Shown here piece by piece: positions 34,286 to 43,493 of a stretch of DNA of 64,000 nt. Where the stretch lies: assembly GCF_045207785.1 (NCBI RefSeq), contig NZ_CP108776.1, positions 1,922,001 to 1,986,000 of the forward strand. The letters run 5' to 3'. The translations under genes and the position numbers were made by a program. This DNA is from Embleya sp045207785. GTDB lineage: Bacteria; Actinomycetota; Actinomycetes; Streptomycetales; Streptomycetaceae. Every line of letters begins with the position of its first letter. Positions within the stretch are counted from its first letter, which is position 1. Below the pieces are notes generated by a model that worked only from the letters and a program-made list of their open reading frames with translations, ran no database searches and was not told the origin of the DNA.

Positions 34286-34379
34286 CTGACAGGGCGTCAG
34301 ATTACGTGCGGACCTGCGTGGACGCCAGGCCGTCCGGCCGGAAAAAGACAGCTGTCTCCCTTCAGGTGACGGGTCGTCA
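34286..34379 (+). promoter_or_regulatory. Pair of CTGAC-N5-GTCAG-type operators before the rightward SDR operon
   Basis: CTGACAGGGCGTCAG at 34286-34300 and GTGACGGGTCGTCAG at 34366-34380 share the layout TGAC-N5-GTCA, 80 bp apart. A third palindrome, GACAGCTGTC (34347-34356), lies between them. The pattern resembles operators of TetR-type catabolic regulators. No regulator gene is adjacent, so the assignment is inference. Confidence 0.5.
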
Positions 34380-34469
34380 GGTGGCATGGTGACCCCAGCG
34401 CAGAGCTCGCCGGCGACGGCGGCCCCGCGCCGAGGCGACAACGTACGCGATCCACAGTGAGGTGCCCCC

Positions 34470-35279
34470 GTGCTGCTCGACCCTTCCGCCGCCCTGCTCA
34501 CCGATCGCGTCGCCCTGGTCACCGGCGCCGCCCGGGGAATCGGCGCGGCGACGGCACTCGCGCTGGCGCGGTTCGGCGCGGACGTCGCCATCTGCGACCG
34601 CGAGACCACCGGCCTCCAGGAGACCGCGAAGGCGATCGAGGCCACCGGGCGCCGTGTGCTCGCGGTCGAGCTCGACGTCCGCGACGGCGAGGGCGTCGAA
34701 CGCTTCGTCCAGGAGGCGCACGGCGCGCTCGGCCCGCTCGACATCCTCGTCAACAACGCCGGCGGCGGCTTCTGGTCGCCGTTCATGGAGGTCCGCGCCA
34801 AGGGCCAGGCCGCACTCGTCGACGAGAACTTCACCTCCGTCACGCACGTGATCCGACACGGCGTCCCGCTCATGCGCGAGGGCGGCTCGATCGTCAACGT
34901 CACGAGCATCGAGGCGTTCCGCGCCGCACCCGGCTTCGCGGTCTACGCCGCGATGAAGGCCGCGGTCGAACAGCTCACCAAGTCGCTCGCCCTCGAACTC
35001 TCCCACCGCCGCATCCGGGTCAACTGCGTCGCGCCCGACGCCATCCCCACCCCCGGCGACGCCGGCCTCGCGGAGACCTTCGAGACCGACGAGGGCGCGT
35101 ACGACTACGCCGCCAAGGTCCCGCTCGGCCTCGGCGAGCCCGACGACTGCGCCGCGCCGATCGTCTTCCTCGCGAGCGACCTCGCTCGCTTCGTCACGGG
35201 CACCACCCTGCACGTCGACGGCGGCACCATGGCCGCCTCCGGCTGGGTCCGCCGCCCGGACGGCACCTTCGCCCCCTGA
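34470..35279 (+). CDS. Short-chain dehydrogenase/reductase (SDR)
   Basis: A 269-aa classical SDR, start GTG 34470. TGAARGIGAATAL (about 18-30) binds the nucleotide. LDVRDGEGV, the LVNNAGGGFWSPF motif, the active-site Ser in VTSIEAFRA and Tyr-x-x-x-Lys in AVYAAMKAAV follow. It ends LHVDGGTMAASGW. It is first of a likely rightward operon with a luciferase-like monooxygenase and an EthD-like protein, separated by 103 and 171 bp. The substrate is unknown; the group suggests oxidation of a cyclic or terpenoid/steroid-type alcohol. Confidence 0.88.
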   Translation: MLLDPSAALLTDRVALVTGAARGIGAATALALARFGADVAICDRETTGLQETAKAIEATGRRVLAVELDVRDGEGVERFVQEAHGALGPLDILVNNAGGGFWSPFMEVRAKGQAALVDENFTSVTHVIRHGVPLMREGGSIVNVTSIEAFRAAPGFAVYAAMKAAVEQLTKSLALELSHRRIRVNCVAPDAIPTPGDAGLAETFETDEGAYDYAAKVPLGLGEPDDCAAPIVFLASDLARFVTGTTLHVDGGTMAASGWVRRPDGTFAP

Positions 35280-35382
35280 CCCGACGGCCGCGCCCCCGAC
35301 CGCCCGCCGCCCGCCACGCCACCCACCCCGGAGCACCTGAACGTCCCGACCCGCCCGACCCGATCTCGGAACTGGGAGCGCT

Positions 35383-36501
35383 ATGGAATTCGGCATCTTT
35401 CTCCAGGGATACAACCCGTCGTTCCGGCGCGAGGGAAACCCGAACGCCGAGCACGAGGCCCTGATGAACGACATGGACTTCGCGATCGCGGCCGACCGGG
35501 CCGGCTTCAAGTACGCGTGGCTGAGCGAACACCACTTCCTGGACGAGTACTCGCACCTGTCCGCCAACGACGTGATGTGCGGCTACCTCGCGCACGCCAC
35601 CGAGCGGATCCACATCGGCTCCGGCATCTTCAACCCGCTCCCCCAGGTCAACCACCCGGCCAAGGTCGCCGAGCGGGTCGCGATGCTCGACCACCTCACC
35701 AAGGGCCGCTTCGAGTTCGGCACCGGGCGCGGCGCCGGCAGCCACGAGATCCTCGGCTTCCTGCCCGGCATCGAGGACATGTCCGAGACGAAGGCGATCT
35801 GGGAGGACGTGATCCGGGAGTTCCCGAAGATGTTCCTCCAGGACACCTACGAGGGCTACGACGGCACCTACTGGCAGCTCCCACCCCGCAAGATCCTGCC
35901 CAAGCCGTACGGCAAGTCGCACCCCGCCATGTGGTACGCCGCAGGCAGCCCGCCCTCCTACGCGATGGCCGCCCGAATGGGCCTGGGCGTACTCGGCTTC
36001 TCGATCGGCGACCCGGCGAGCGCCGAGAAGCTGGTGGCCGGCTACAAGCGCGAGATCGGCAACGCCGAGCCGATCGCCGACTTCGTCAACGACAACGTGC
36101 TGTGCGTGTCCACCGGCTTCGTCGCCGACACCAAGGAGCGGGCGATCGCCAACGCGGTCGCGGCCCGCCCGATGTACCTGACCAGCAACGTGTTCCGCTA
36201 CCACGACACGTTCCCGCACCCCGAGGGCATCCCCTACTGGCCCGAGTTGATGGCCGACCTGACGCCCGAGCTGGTCGAGTTCGCCGCCGACGCGGGCGCG
36301 CTGATCTGCGGCGACCCGGACGGTGTGCTGGACGCCGTCAAGGCCTACGAGGCGGTCGGCGTCGACCAGCTCGTCCTCGGCCTGGGTTGCGACGACCGCG
36401 AGAACACACTCAAGACCATCGAACTGTTCGGGAAGTACATCATCCCCAAGCTCGACACCGACCCGGAGCACCGCACGACACGGTTCCGCCGGCAAGCCTG
36501 A
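35383..36501 (+). CDS. Luciferase-like (LLM class) flavin-dependent monooxygenase
   Basis: A 372-aa TIM-barrel flavoprotein, ATG 35383 after GGGAG. It has the bacterial-luciferase features MEFGIFLQGYNPSF at the N-terminus, AWLSEHHFLDEYSHLS near 46-61, GSGIFNPLPQVNHPAKVAER, FEFGTGRGAGSHEI near 110, and HPAMWYAAGSPPSYAMAARMG. Such enzymes oxidise diverse organic substrates with reduced FMN supplied by a reductase, which is not encoded here. Its position between an SDR and an EthD-like protein suggests one catabolic pathway. Confidence 0.9.
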   Translation: MEFGIFLQGYNPSFRREGNPNAEHEALMNDMDFAIAADRAGFKYAWLSEHHFLDEYSHLSANDVMCGYLAHATERIHIGSGIFNPLPQVNHPAKVAERVAMLDHLTKGRFEFGTGRGAGSHEILGFLPGIEDMSETKAIWEDVIREFPKMFLQDTYEGYDGTYWQLPPRKILPKPYGKSHPAMWYAAGSPPSYAMAARMGLGVLGFSIGDPASAEKLVAGYKREIGNAEPIADFVNDNVLCVSTGFVADTKERAIANAVAARPMYLTSNVFRYHDTFPHPEGIPYWPELMADLTPELVEFAADAGALICGDPDGVLDAVKAYEAVGVDQLVLGLGCDDRENTLKTIELFGKYIIPKLDTDPEHRTTRFRRQA

Positions 36502-36574
36502 CCCGCGCCGCCACCCCGCCCGGCCGGGTACGCCCGCCGGGCCCGTCCCGCACGACACGTGTCACCGCACGACC

Positions 36575-36651
36575 GATCACCACACGGACCGATCACCGCA
36601 CCAGTGATCACCACACCGGTGATCCCCCCGATCACGGCACGACCCGATCAC
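36575..36651. repeat. Phased GATCAC repeats upstream of the EthD-like gene
   Basis: Six copies of GATCAC or GATCC begin at 36575, 36591, 36606, 36621, 36630 and 36646, mostly 15-16 bp apart. They are embedded in CCGCACC/CCACACC context. The nearest gene starts at 36673. The repeats may be slippage products or binding sites. Confidence 0.6.
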
Positions 36652-36672
36652 CGCACCACCCGAAAGGCAGTC

Positions 36673-37467
36673 ATGAGCTTCAAGGAGTACCCGATCAAGG
36701 TGAGCAGCATGCTGTTCACCGCCGTGGACCCCGAGCGCGGCCACGAGGTCAGCTACAACCGCTGGTACGAGCGCGACCACTTCTACGCCGGCTGCATGAT
36801 CGGCCCCGGCATGCTCGCGGGCAGCCGCTGGGTGGCCACCGCCGACCTCAAGGCGCTGCGCTTCCCGGCCGAGACCGACGTCGTACCGGCCATCGACGCC
36901 GGCTCCTACGTCGCGATCTACTGGATCAACGACGGCCAGTTCGACGAGTGGAACGCGTGGGCCGTCGACCAGGTCAACTGGCTCTACGGCAACGACCGCG
37001 GCTTCCAGCACCGGATCCACGCGCACACCGGCATGTACATCCACGACAGCCGCTGGTACCGCGACGAGGACCCGGTCCCACTGGAGCTCGCGCTCGATCG
37101 CAACTACCAGGGCCTGGTCTCGCTGACCGTGCAGCGCGACGAGGGCGTCACGCAGGAGGACCTGGAGGCCTGGTTCACCGGGCACCTGCCGGACTTCCTC
37201 GCCGGCTCGCCGATCGCCTCGGTCGCCGCATGGACCGCCGTCCCGCTCAAGGACGACGCCCCCGCGTTCGTCCCGCGCGACCCGAACGCCGCGACCCGCA
37301 GCATGCAGCTGTACTTCCTCGAGGGCGACCCGCGCGAGAGCTGGGACGCGTTCAAGGCATGGGCCGGGCAGATCGACGCTTCGGGCATCGGCAAGGTCTC
37401 GTTCTGCGCGCCGTGGATCCCGACCGTGGTCGGCACCGACAAGTACACGGACGAACTCTGGGGCTGA
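36673..37467 (+). CDS. Uncharacterised EthD-like/dimeric alpha-beta barrel protein
   Basis: A 264-aa protein, ATG 36673 after GAAAGG. It has no signal peptide or membrane segment. It begins MSFKEYPIKVSSMLFTAVDP and contains NRWYERDHFYAGCMIGPGML, which resembles EthD-type ligand or cofactor-barrel segments. A second similar half follows (LVSLTVQRDEGVTQEDLEAW), so it may be a two-repeat barrel. Tryptophan and tyrosine residues are frequent (WYRDEDPVPLEL, YWINDGQFDEWNAW). I cannot name a reaction. It is the last gene of the SDR-monooxygenase group and probably acts in the same pathway. Confidence 0.65.
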   Translation: MSFKEYPIKVSSMLFTAVDPERGHEVSYNRWYERDHFYAGCMIGPGMLAGSRWVATADLKALRFPAETDVVPAIDAGSYVAIYWINDGQFDEWNAWAVDQVNWLYGNDRGFQHRIHAHTGMYIHDSRWYRDEDPVPLELALDRNYQGLVSLTVQRDEGVTQEDLEAWFTGHLPDFLAGSPIASVAAWTAVPLKDDAPAFVPRDPNAATRSMQLYFLEGDPRESWDAFKAWAGQIDASGIGKVSFCAPWIPTVVGTDKYTDELWG

Positions 37468-37614
37468 CCGACCCGCGACCGGCCCGCGACCGGCCGCTCA
37501 CCGGACCCGCCGGCAGTTCACCACCCGCGTCGCGAGGAAACCCTCGTCGGGGTTCCACAACTGCCGCGTGAACGACGGCAGTCGGATCGGCGCCACGCAC
37601 GGCCGACCAGCGCG

Positions 37615-37649
37615 ATCGGGGCCCGGGTCGACACGACCCGGGCCCCGAT
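37615..37649. terminator. Bidirectional terminator between the EthD-like gene and the permease
   Basis: A perfect 16-bp inverted repeat (37615-37630 with 37634-37649) with a 3-nt loop lies between two convergent genes (ends 37467 and 37670). Confidence 0.85.
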
Positions 37650-37669
37650 ACGCGGCCGGGGAAGCCGCT

Positions 37670-39139
37670 TCACCGCAGTCGGCTGTGCCGCTGCCCGTAG
37701 AAGAAGTAGACGCCGAAGCCGGCCACCATCCACACCGCGAACCGGATCCAGGTCTCGCTGCTGAGGTTGATCATCAGCCACAGCGTGGCGAACATCGACA
37801 GGATCGGCAGCCACGGCACGAACGGCACCCGGAACGCGCGCGGCAGGTCCGGCCGGGTCCGCCGCAGGATCAACACGCTCGCCGCGACCACCAGGAACGC
37901 GAACAACGTGCCGATGTTGACCATCACGTCGATCTCGTGGATCGGGGTGAAGCCGGCGATCGTGGCCACCACCACGGCGATCAGCAGCGTGCTGACGTGC
38001 GGCGTGCCGTACTTGGGGTGCACCTTCGCGAACAGCGGCGGCAGCAGCCCGTCGCGGCTCATCGCGAAGAACACCCGGCTCTGGCCCATCATCAGGATCA
38101 TGCACACGGTGGTCAGTCCGGCGACCGCGCCGATGCTGATGATCGTCGCGATCCAGCCCTTGCCGACCGATCGGAACGCCTCCGCCAATGGCGCGGACGA
38201 CGACAGTATGTCGTAGCGCTGCATGCCGACGACGACGAGCGCTACCGCGACGTAGAGGATCGTGCAGATCAGGAGCGAGCCGAGGATCCCGATCGGCATG
38301 TCGCGCTGCGGCTTCCTGGTCTCCTCGGCGGCGGTGGCGACCACGTCGAACCCGATGTACGCGAAGAACACCAGCGCGGCACCGGAGAAGATCCCCATCA
38401 CGCCGTAGATCTGCGGTTCGAACCCGAACAGGGTCTGCACCAGCGGCGCCTTCAGGTCGCCGCCGCCGGAGGCCGGCGGCTGCGAGTCGGGCACGAACGG
38501 CGTGTAGTTGCCGGTATTGATGAAGAACAGGCCCGCGAAGATCACCAGGAGCACGATCGCGAGCTTGATCGTGACCATCACCATGTTGAACCGCGCCGAG
38601 AGCTTGATCCCGAACACCAGGACCGCCGCGACCCCGAGCACGAGCAGCAGGGCGGGCAGGTTGACCACCCCTCCGTCGCCCGGCGCGGCGGTGATCGACT
38701 CGGGCAGTTCGATGTCGGCCTGCGAAAGCAGCGAGGTCAGATAGCCCGACCAGCCGATCGAGACCACCCCGACGCCGAGGGCGAGTTCCAGGATCAGGTC
38801 CCACCCGATGATCCAGGCGGGCAGCTCGCCGAGGGTCGTGTAGGAGAACGTGTACGCCGAACCCGCCACCGGGACCGTGGACGCGAACTCCGCGTAGCAC
38901 AGCGCGGCGAGCCCGCAGACGATCCCGGCCAGCACGAACGACAGCGCGACGGCGGGTCCCGCGTAGTCCTTCGCGGCGGTGCCGGTGAGGACGAAGATGC
39001 CGGTTCCGACGACGACGCCGACCCCGAAGACCATCAGGTCGAGCGCGGTCAACTCGCGGCGGAGACCGTGTCCTTCGGAAACATCGGTGTCCTGGATGGA
39101 CTGCTCGATGTTCTTGGTACGAAACAACGCGTTGGCCAT
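37670..39139 (-). CDS. APC-superfamily amino-acid permease
   Basis: A 489-aa integral membrane protein with 12-13 hydrophobic segments. The N-terminus is cytoplasmic (ALFRTKNIEQSIQDTDVSEG). The first transmembrane helix carries the APC substrate motif GVGVVVGTGIFVLTG near 40-54. AGPAVALSFVLAGIVCGLAA and CYAEFASTVPVAGSAYTFSY follow, as in cationic amino-acid transporter-type members. FDVVATAAEETRKPQRDMPIG is the typical loop. It imports amino acids by secondary transport; specificity cannot be read from sequence. It is a single gene flanked by terminators. Confidence 0.92.
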   Translation of the reverse strand: MANALFRTKNIEQSIQDTDVSEGHGLRRELTALDLMVFGVGVVVGTGIFVLTGTAAKDYAGPAVALSFVLAGIVCGLAALCYAEFASTVPVAGSAYTFSYTTLGELPAWIIGWDLILELALGVGVVSIGWSGYLTSLLSQADIELPESITAAPGDGGVVNLPALLLVLGVAAVLVFGIKLSARFNMVMVTIKLAIVLLVIFAGLFFINTGNYTPFVPDSQPPASGGGDLKAPLVQTLFGFEPQIYGVMGIFSGAALVFFAYIGFDVVATAAEETRKPQRDMPIGILGSLLICTILYVAVALVVVGMQRYDILSSSAPLAEAFRSVGKGWIATIISIGAVAGLTTVCMILMMGQSRVFFAMSRDGLLPPLFAKVHPKYGTPHVSTLLIAVVVATIAGFTPIHEIDVMVNIGTLFAFLVVAASVLILRRTRPDLPRAFRVPFVPWLPILSMFATLWLMINLSSETWIRFAVWMVAGFGVYFFYGQRHSRLR

Positions 39140-39325
39140 GGCAGCACCTCCTGGTGGCGGAGACCCTTGCCATGATCGGGGCTTTCAGTCCTGTTTGTGG
39201 GGGACCCGCCCCCGGCGCGTCAGGGTGATCTTCGAACTCGTCGGCGACGCGAGTCGACGGGGAGAGTCGGCGGGGAGGGCCGGGCCCGGCGAGGGGCCGG
39301 CACAAATCCCGGTCCGCACACGGAA

Positions 39326-39387
39326 ACGGTCCCGGGTTCGTGGGGCGGGAACCGCGAGGTTCCTCCGCCGCACGAACCCGAGACCGT
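39326..39387 (-). terminator. Terminator downstream of dxs
   Basis: A large imperfect hairpin: ACGGTC with GACCGT at the base and CGGGTTCGTG with CACGAACCCG above it. It lies 17 bp beyond the dxs stop on the leftward strand. Confidence 0.75.
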
Positions 39388-39404
39388 CCCGGCAAACGCC
39401 CCGG

Positions 39405-41339
39405 TCAGGCGGGCGTCTGGTGCTGCTCGGTGTCGCTGTCGGCCGTCTTGGACGCGATCTCCTCGACCACCTGGCGCGAGATGTCCTGCGCGTTCAGCCC
39501 GATCCGGGCGAGGATGTCGGCGCGCTCCGCGTGGTCCAGGAACTCCTGCGGAATGCCGAAGTCGCGCAGCGGTACGTCCACCCGCGCGTCCCGCAACGAC
39601 TGCGCGATCGCCGAACCGACACCGCCGGCGCGGCCGTTGTCCTCGATCGTCACGACCAGCTTGTGCCGGGCGGCGAGCGGCGCGAGCGCGGTCGGGACCG
39701 GCTTGACCCAACGCGGGTCGACCACGGTCGCGACGATGCCCTGGTCGGCGAGCCGGTCGGCGACCTCGATGCCGACCTCGGCCATCTGCCCCACCGTCAC
39801 GATCAGCACGTCGCCGTGCTCACCGCCGCCGTTGCGCTCGGGGCCGGTACGGCGCAGCACGTCCATCCCGTCGATCTTGCCGATCGCCTCGATCTCGGGA
39901 CCCACCGCGCCCTTGCCGAACCGCACCACGGTCGGCGCGTCGTCGACGTCCATCGCCTCGCGCACCTGCGCGCGCACCTGCGCCGCGTCGCGCGGCGCGG
40001 CGAGCCGCAGGCCCGGAACGACCTGGAGGATCGACATGTCCCACATGCCGTTGTGGCTCGCACCGTCGGGACCGGTCACGCCGGACCGGTCGAGCACGAA
40101 CGTGACCCCGCACTTGTGCAGCGCGACGTCCATCAGGACCTGGTCGAACGCGCGGTTGAGGAACGTGGCGTAGACCGCGACCACCGGGTGCAGACCGCCG
40201 GTGGCGAGCCCCGCCGCCGAGGTCACCGCGTGCTGCTCGGCGATCCCGACGTCGAACACCCGGTCGGGGTGCTTCGCGGCGAACTTGTGCAGCCCGACCG
40301 GGATCAGCATCGCGGCGGTGATGCCCACGACGTCCTCGCGCTCGTCGGCGATCGCGACCATCTCGTCGGCGAACACCGACGTCCACGACGCGCCGGACTT
40401 CTTCACCGGCAGGCCGGTCTCGGAGTTGATCACCCCGACCGAATGGAACTGGTCGGCCGCGTCGTTGACCGCGTGCGCGTAGCCCTTGCCCTTCTGGGTG
40501 ATGCAGTGCACGATCACCGGCCCGCCGAAGCCGCGGGCCCGGCGCAGCGCCGTCTCCACCGCCTCGACGTCGTGGCCGTCGATCGGGCCGACGTACTTCA
40601 GGCCGAGGTCCTCGAACAAGCCCTGCGGCGCGACCGCGTCCTTGAGGCCCTTCTTGGCGCCGTGCAGCATGTCGTAGACCGGGCCGCCGACGACCGGCGT
40701 GCGGCCGAGGACGCCCTTGCCCCACTCCAGGAACCGCTCGTAGCCGCGGGTGGTGCGCAGCGTCGCGAGGTGGTCGGCGAGGCCGCCCTGGGTGGGACCG
40801 TAGGAGCGCTCGTTGTCGTTGACGACGATGATCACCGGGCGGTCCTTGGCGGCCGCGATGTTGTTGAGCGCCTCCCAGGCCATGCCACCGGTCAGCGCGC
40901 CGTCGCCGATCACCGCGACCACGTGCCGGTCGGTCTGCCCGCGCACCTGGTACGCCTTGGCGAGACCGTCGGCCCACGACAGCACCGTCGAGGCGTGCGA
41001 GTTCTCGATCACGTCGTGCTCGGACTCGGCCCGGCTCGGGTAGCCGGACAGGCCGCCGGCCTGGCGCAGCCGCGCGAACTCGTCCTTGCGGCCGGTCAGG
41101 ATCTTGTGGACGTAGCTCTGGTGTCCGGTGTCGAAGAGGATCTTGTCGCGCGGGGACTCGAACACCCGGTGCATGGCGACCGTCAGTTCGACCACACCGA
41201 GATTGGGGCCCAGGTGCCCACCGGTCTTGGAGACGGACTCCACCAGGAAGGTGCGGATCTCGTCCGAGAGCTGCGCGAGCTGCTCCGGCGAGAGGGCCTT
41301 GAGATCACGGGGTCCTCGAACGCTGTCCAGCAGGGCCAC
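39405..41339 (-). CDS. dxs: 1-Deoxy-D-xylulose-5-phosphate synthase
   Basis: A 644-aa thiamine-diphosphate enzyme, GTG 41339 preceded by AAGGAGG; longer upstream starts are unnecessary. The start VALLDSVRGPRDLKALSPEQ is typical of actinobacterial Dxs. The TPP-binding motif runs GDGALTGGMAWEALNN to VVNDN, with histidines in KTGGHLGPNLGVVEL and DTGHQSYVHKIL. The transketolase-like pyrimidine domain contains DVGIAEQHAVTSAAGLA with the catalytic Glu. It makes the first intermediate of the MEP isoprenoid pathway from pyruvate and glyceraldehyde-3-phosphate. The length is normal. Confidence 0.96.
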   Translation of the reverse strand: MALLDSVRGPRDLKALSPEQLAQLSDEIRTFLVESVSKTGGHLGPNLGVVELTVAMHRVFESPRDKILFDTGHQSYVHKILTGRKDEFARLRQAGGLSGYPSRAESEHDVIENSHASTVLSWADGLAKAYQVRGQTDRHVVAVIGDGALTGGMAWEALNNIAAAKDRPVIIVVNDNERSYGPTQGGLADHLATLRTTRGYERFLEWGKGVLGRTPVVGGPVYDMLHGAKKGLKDAVAPQGLFEDLGLKYVGPIDGHDVEAVETALRRARGFGGPVIVHCITQKGKGYAHAVNDAADQFHSVGVINSETGLPVKKSGASWTSVFADEMVAIADEREDVVGITAAMLIPVGLHKFAAKHPDRVFDVGIAEQHAVTSAAGLATGGLHPVVAVYATFLNRAFDQVLMDVALHKCGVTFVLDRSGVTGPDGASHNGMWDMSILQVVPGLRLAAPRDAAQVRAQVREAMDVDDAPTVVRFGKGAVGPEIEAIGKIDGMDVLRRTGPERNGGGEHGDVLIVTVGQMAEVGIEVADRLADQGIVATVVDPRWVKPVPTALAPLAARHKLVVTIEDNGRAGGVGSAIAQSLRDARVDVPLRDFGIPQEFLDHAERADILARIGLNAQDISRQVVEEIASKTADSDTEQHQTPA

Positions 41340-41474
41340 CCGTTCCTCCTTCGTCGGATCCGTCACCGCCCCGCGGACCTGCGTGCGGGAGAGGCGTTCA
41401 TCGAGTCTAGACGTGGTCGTGCCGCCGGATGGTTCGCATCGCGGCACCCGAGCCCGTCATCCGTGACGATCCGG

Positions 41475-42725
41475 TCACGAAGAGGCGCCGGCGACCTGCG
41501 TCTCGGGGGTGCGTTCGACCGCGAAGGGCGTCATCTCGCTCATCACCATCGCCATCGCGCCGAGCACCTCGGCGCGCTCGCCGAGCGACCCGGTCACCAC
41601 CGACAACCGGCGCGACGCGCTGGGGATGGCGTAGCGGCCGACCGACTCGACGATCGGCGCGATCAGCAGGTCGCCGGCGCCCGCGAGGTCTCCGCCGAGG
41701 ATGATCCGCTGCGGATTGAGCAGGTTCGTCAGGCTCGCCACGCCGACCCCGACGTGCCGTCCGGCGTCCGCGACCACGCGCCGGCAGCCGGCGTCGCCGG
41801 CCTTGGCGAGTTCGATCATCCGCTGGATGGTCAGGTCGGTGCCGTGGCTGCCGCGCAGCAGGTCCAGGAGGTAGGAGGCGTTGGTGAAGGTCTCCAGGCA
41901 GCCGCGGTTGCCGCAGCGGCAGACCGGTCCGGACTCGTCCAGCGTGATGTGACCTATCTCGCCCGCCGTGCCGCCGGGGCCGCGGTAGAGCCGGCCGCCG
42001 ATCACCAGGCCCGCGCCGACGCCGCCGGAGACCTTGAGGTAGGCCATCTCGGTACAACCCAGGCCCGCGCCCCAGACGAGTTCGCCGAGCGCGCCGAGGT
42101 TGGCGTCGTTGTCGACCAGGACCGGCAGGCCCAGTCGGTCCTGCATCTCCTGTTGCGGGTGGCAGCCCACCCAGCCCGGCAGGATCGTGGTCGAGCCGAG
42201 CGCGCCGGTGTCGATGTCGATCGGGCCGGGCACGCCGAGGCCGACGCCGGTGACCTCGCCGCGGACCGCGTCGGCGCGCTCCAGGAGGACGCCGAGCAGG
42301 CGGTCGGCGAGCGCGAAGCCCTCGTCCGCGGAGGCGTCGACGTCGATCGGGACGTGTTCCTCGGCCAGCACGCGGTGCGCGAAGTCGCCGATCGCGACGC
42401 GCAGGTGTCGATGACCGAAGTCGATGCCGACGACGACGCCGGAGGCCCGGCTGAGCGAGACGTTGCGGGCCCGCCTGCCGCCGGAGGACGTGGGGGTCAC
42501 CTCGACCATGTCGAGGGCCTTCAACTCCCGTACGATGTTCGACACCGTGGCGGCGGAGAGCCCCGTGCTCCTGGCGATCTCGGCCTGGGTGAGCGCTCCG
42601 GCCATGCGGACCGCGTGCAGCACTCGATCGAGGTTGGCCCGATGCAGCGAGGACTGGGACCCGGACGAGTGCGGTCCCGGCGACTGGGCCTCCCGGAAGT
42701 GGGCCCCCGTCGTGCCGTCGGACAT
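41475..42725 (-). CDS. ROK-family transcriptional regulator (sugar-responsive)
   Basis: A 416-aa protein. The N-terminal winged helix spans about 30-90 (GALTQAEIARSTGLSAATVS). The ROK domain follows, with the ATP/sugar motif GIDFGHRHLRVAIG and DNDANLGALGELVWGAG. The zinc-binding signature GHITLDESGPVCRCGNRGCLE contains His and three Cys. It is probably a repressor responding to a sugar or its phosphate. The locus position near dxs and acnA resembles that of Streptomyces Rok7B7, but the xylose transport genes expected beside it are absent here, so I leave it unnamed. Confidence 0.9.
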   Translation of the reverse strand: MSDGTTGAHFREAQSPGPHSSGSQSSLHRANLDRVLHAVRMAGALTQAEIARSTGLSAATVSNIVRELKALDMVEVTPTSSGGRRARNVSLSRASGVVVGIDFGHRHLRVAIGDFAHRVLAEEHVPIDVDASADEGFALADRLLGVLLERADAVRGEVTGVGLGVPGPIDIDTGALGSTTILPGWVGCHPQQEMQDRLGLPVLVDNDANLGALGELVWGAGLGCTEMAYLKVSGGVGAGLVIGGRLYRGPGGTAGEIGHITLDESGPVCRCGNRGCLETFTNASYLLDLLRGSHGTDLTIQRMIELAKAGDAGCRRVVADAGRHVGVGVASLTNLLNPQRIILGGDLAGAGDLLIAPIVESVGRYAIPSASRRLSVVTGSLGERAEVLGAMAMVMSEMTPFAVERTPETQVAGASS

Positions 42726-43025
42726 CTGCGATCCCCTCGCCCCGGTGTATCTGGCGCACTTCTTGTGTGCAAGTCCTGAACTCTATTGCGCCGTTCGCTC
42801 ACGCAGAAGAGTCAAACCTGAACGCAAGCGTCACGATCGGGCCTCTATTCGCCCTTCCGTACGCACGGGATGCATGGAACGTTACAAACACCCCTTTCGC
42901 CCCCACCCCGAGCGGCTTGCGCGCCTCGGAGCGACACCCTCGCCGCCGCCGAAGTCGCGCGCGTCACACCGGCGGTCGTCCGCGTCGCGCCGGTGGTCGT
43001 CCACGTCGCACCGAGGTCGCGCATG
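42726..43025. other. Intergenic region between the ROK gene and the small unknown gene
   Basis: No gene is visible in 300 bp. It contains the upstream region of the leftward ROK gene near 42726-42800 and short direct repeats of a GTCGCGC/GTCGTC(C)GCGTC type near 42950-43010. Confidence 0.4.
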
Positions 43026-43493
43026 TCACAGGCGGGGCTCCCAGCGCTCGCCCCCCAGCGCCTCCTCGACGAGTCGAACGGCGCGCTCGGTGGCCGCCGC
43101 GCGCGAGCCCTCGTACTCGTACATCCGCAGCGCCGCCTCCAACGCGTGCACCGGCACCGCCTCCTTGAGATCCACCCGCGCCGTGCCGTAGCCGTGGCGG
43201 GCGGCGGCGAGCGCGGCCTCGACGTGCTGGCGCGCCATCCGGGCCAGCAGGAGGGGGTACCTGCGCAGCACCTCGTGGCTTCGATAGCCGGGCGGGCACA
43301 GGTCGTACAGCCAGGCGACGGCCGTGGGCTCCCAGCCCGGTGCACCGGGTGGCCGAACGCCCCGCGGCCAGCCCGGCGGCGCGATCCCGTCCTTCCCGCG
43401 CGGCCCGGGTTCGGCCGTCTTCCCCGGCCTCCCACGCGTGAAGCGGCCCGGCTGCTCCCATGCCGGGGTGTCTCGCTCGCCATTGCCGTACAT
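43026..43493 (-). CDS. Uncharacterised 155-aa protein, possibly SOS-controlled
   Basis: The leftward ORF begins MYGNGERDTPAWEQPGRFTR. The first ~50 residues are Pro/Gly/Arg-rich and probably disordered. The rest is helical (AVAWLYDLCPPGYRSHEVLR, HPLL-like segments, RMYEYEGSRAAATERAVRLV). I do not recognise it. There is no ribosome-binding site before ATG 43493. A CATAAT hexamer lies eight bases upstream, so the message is probably leaderless. A LexA-like box covers the start codon. The gene is divergent from the asparaginase gene. Confidence 0.7.
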   Translation of the reverse strand: MYGNGERDTPAWEQPGRFTRGRPGKTAEPGPRGKDGIAPPGWPRGVRPPGAPGWEPTAVAWLYDLCPPGYRSHEVLRRYPLLLARMARQHVEAALAAARHGYGTARVDLKEAVPVHALEAALRMYEYEGSRAAATERAVRLVEEALGGERWEPRL

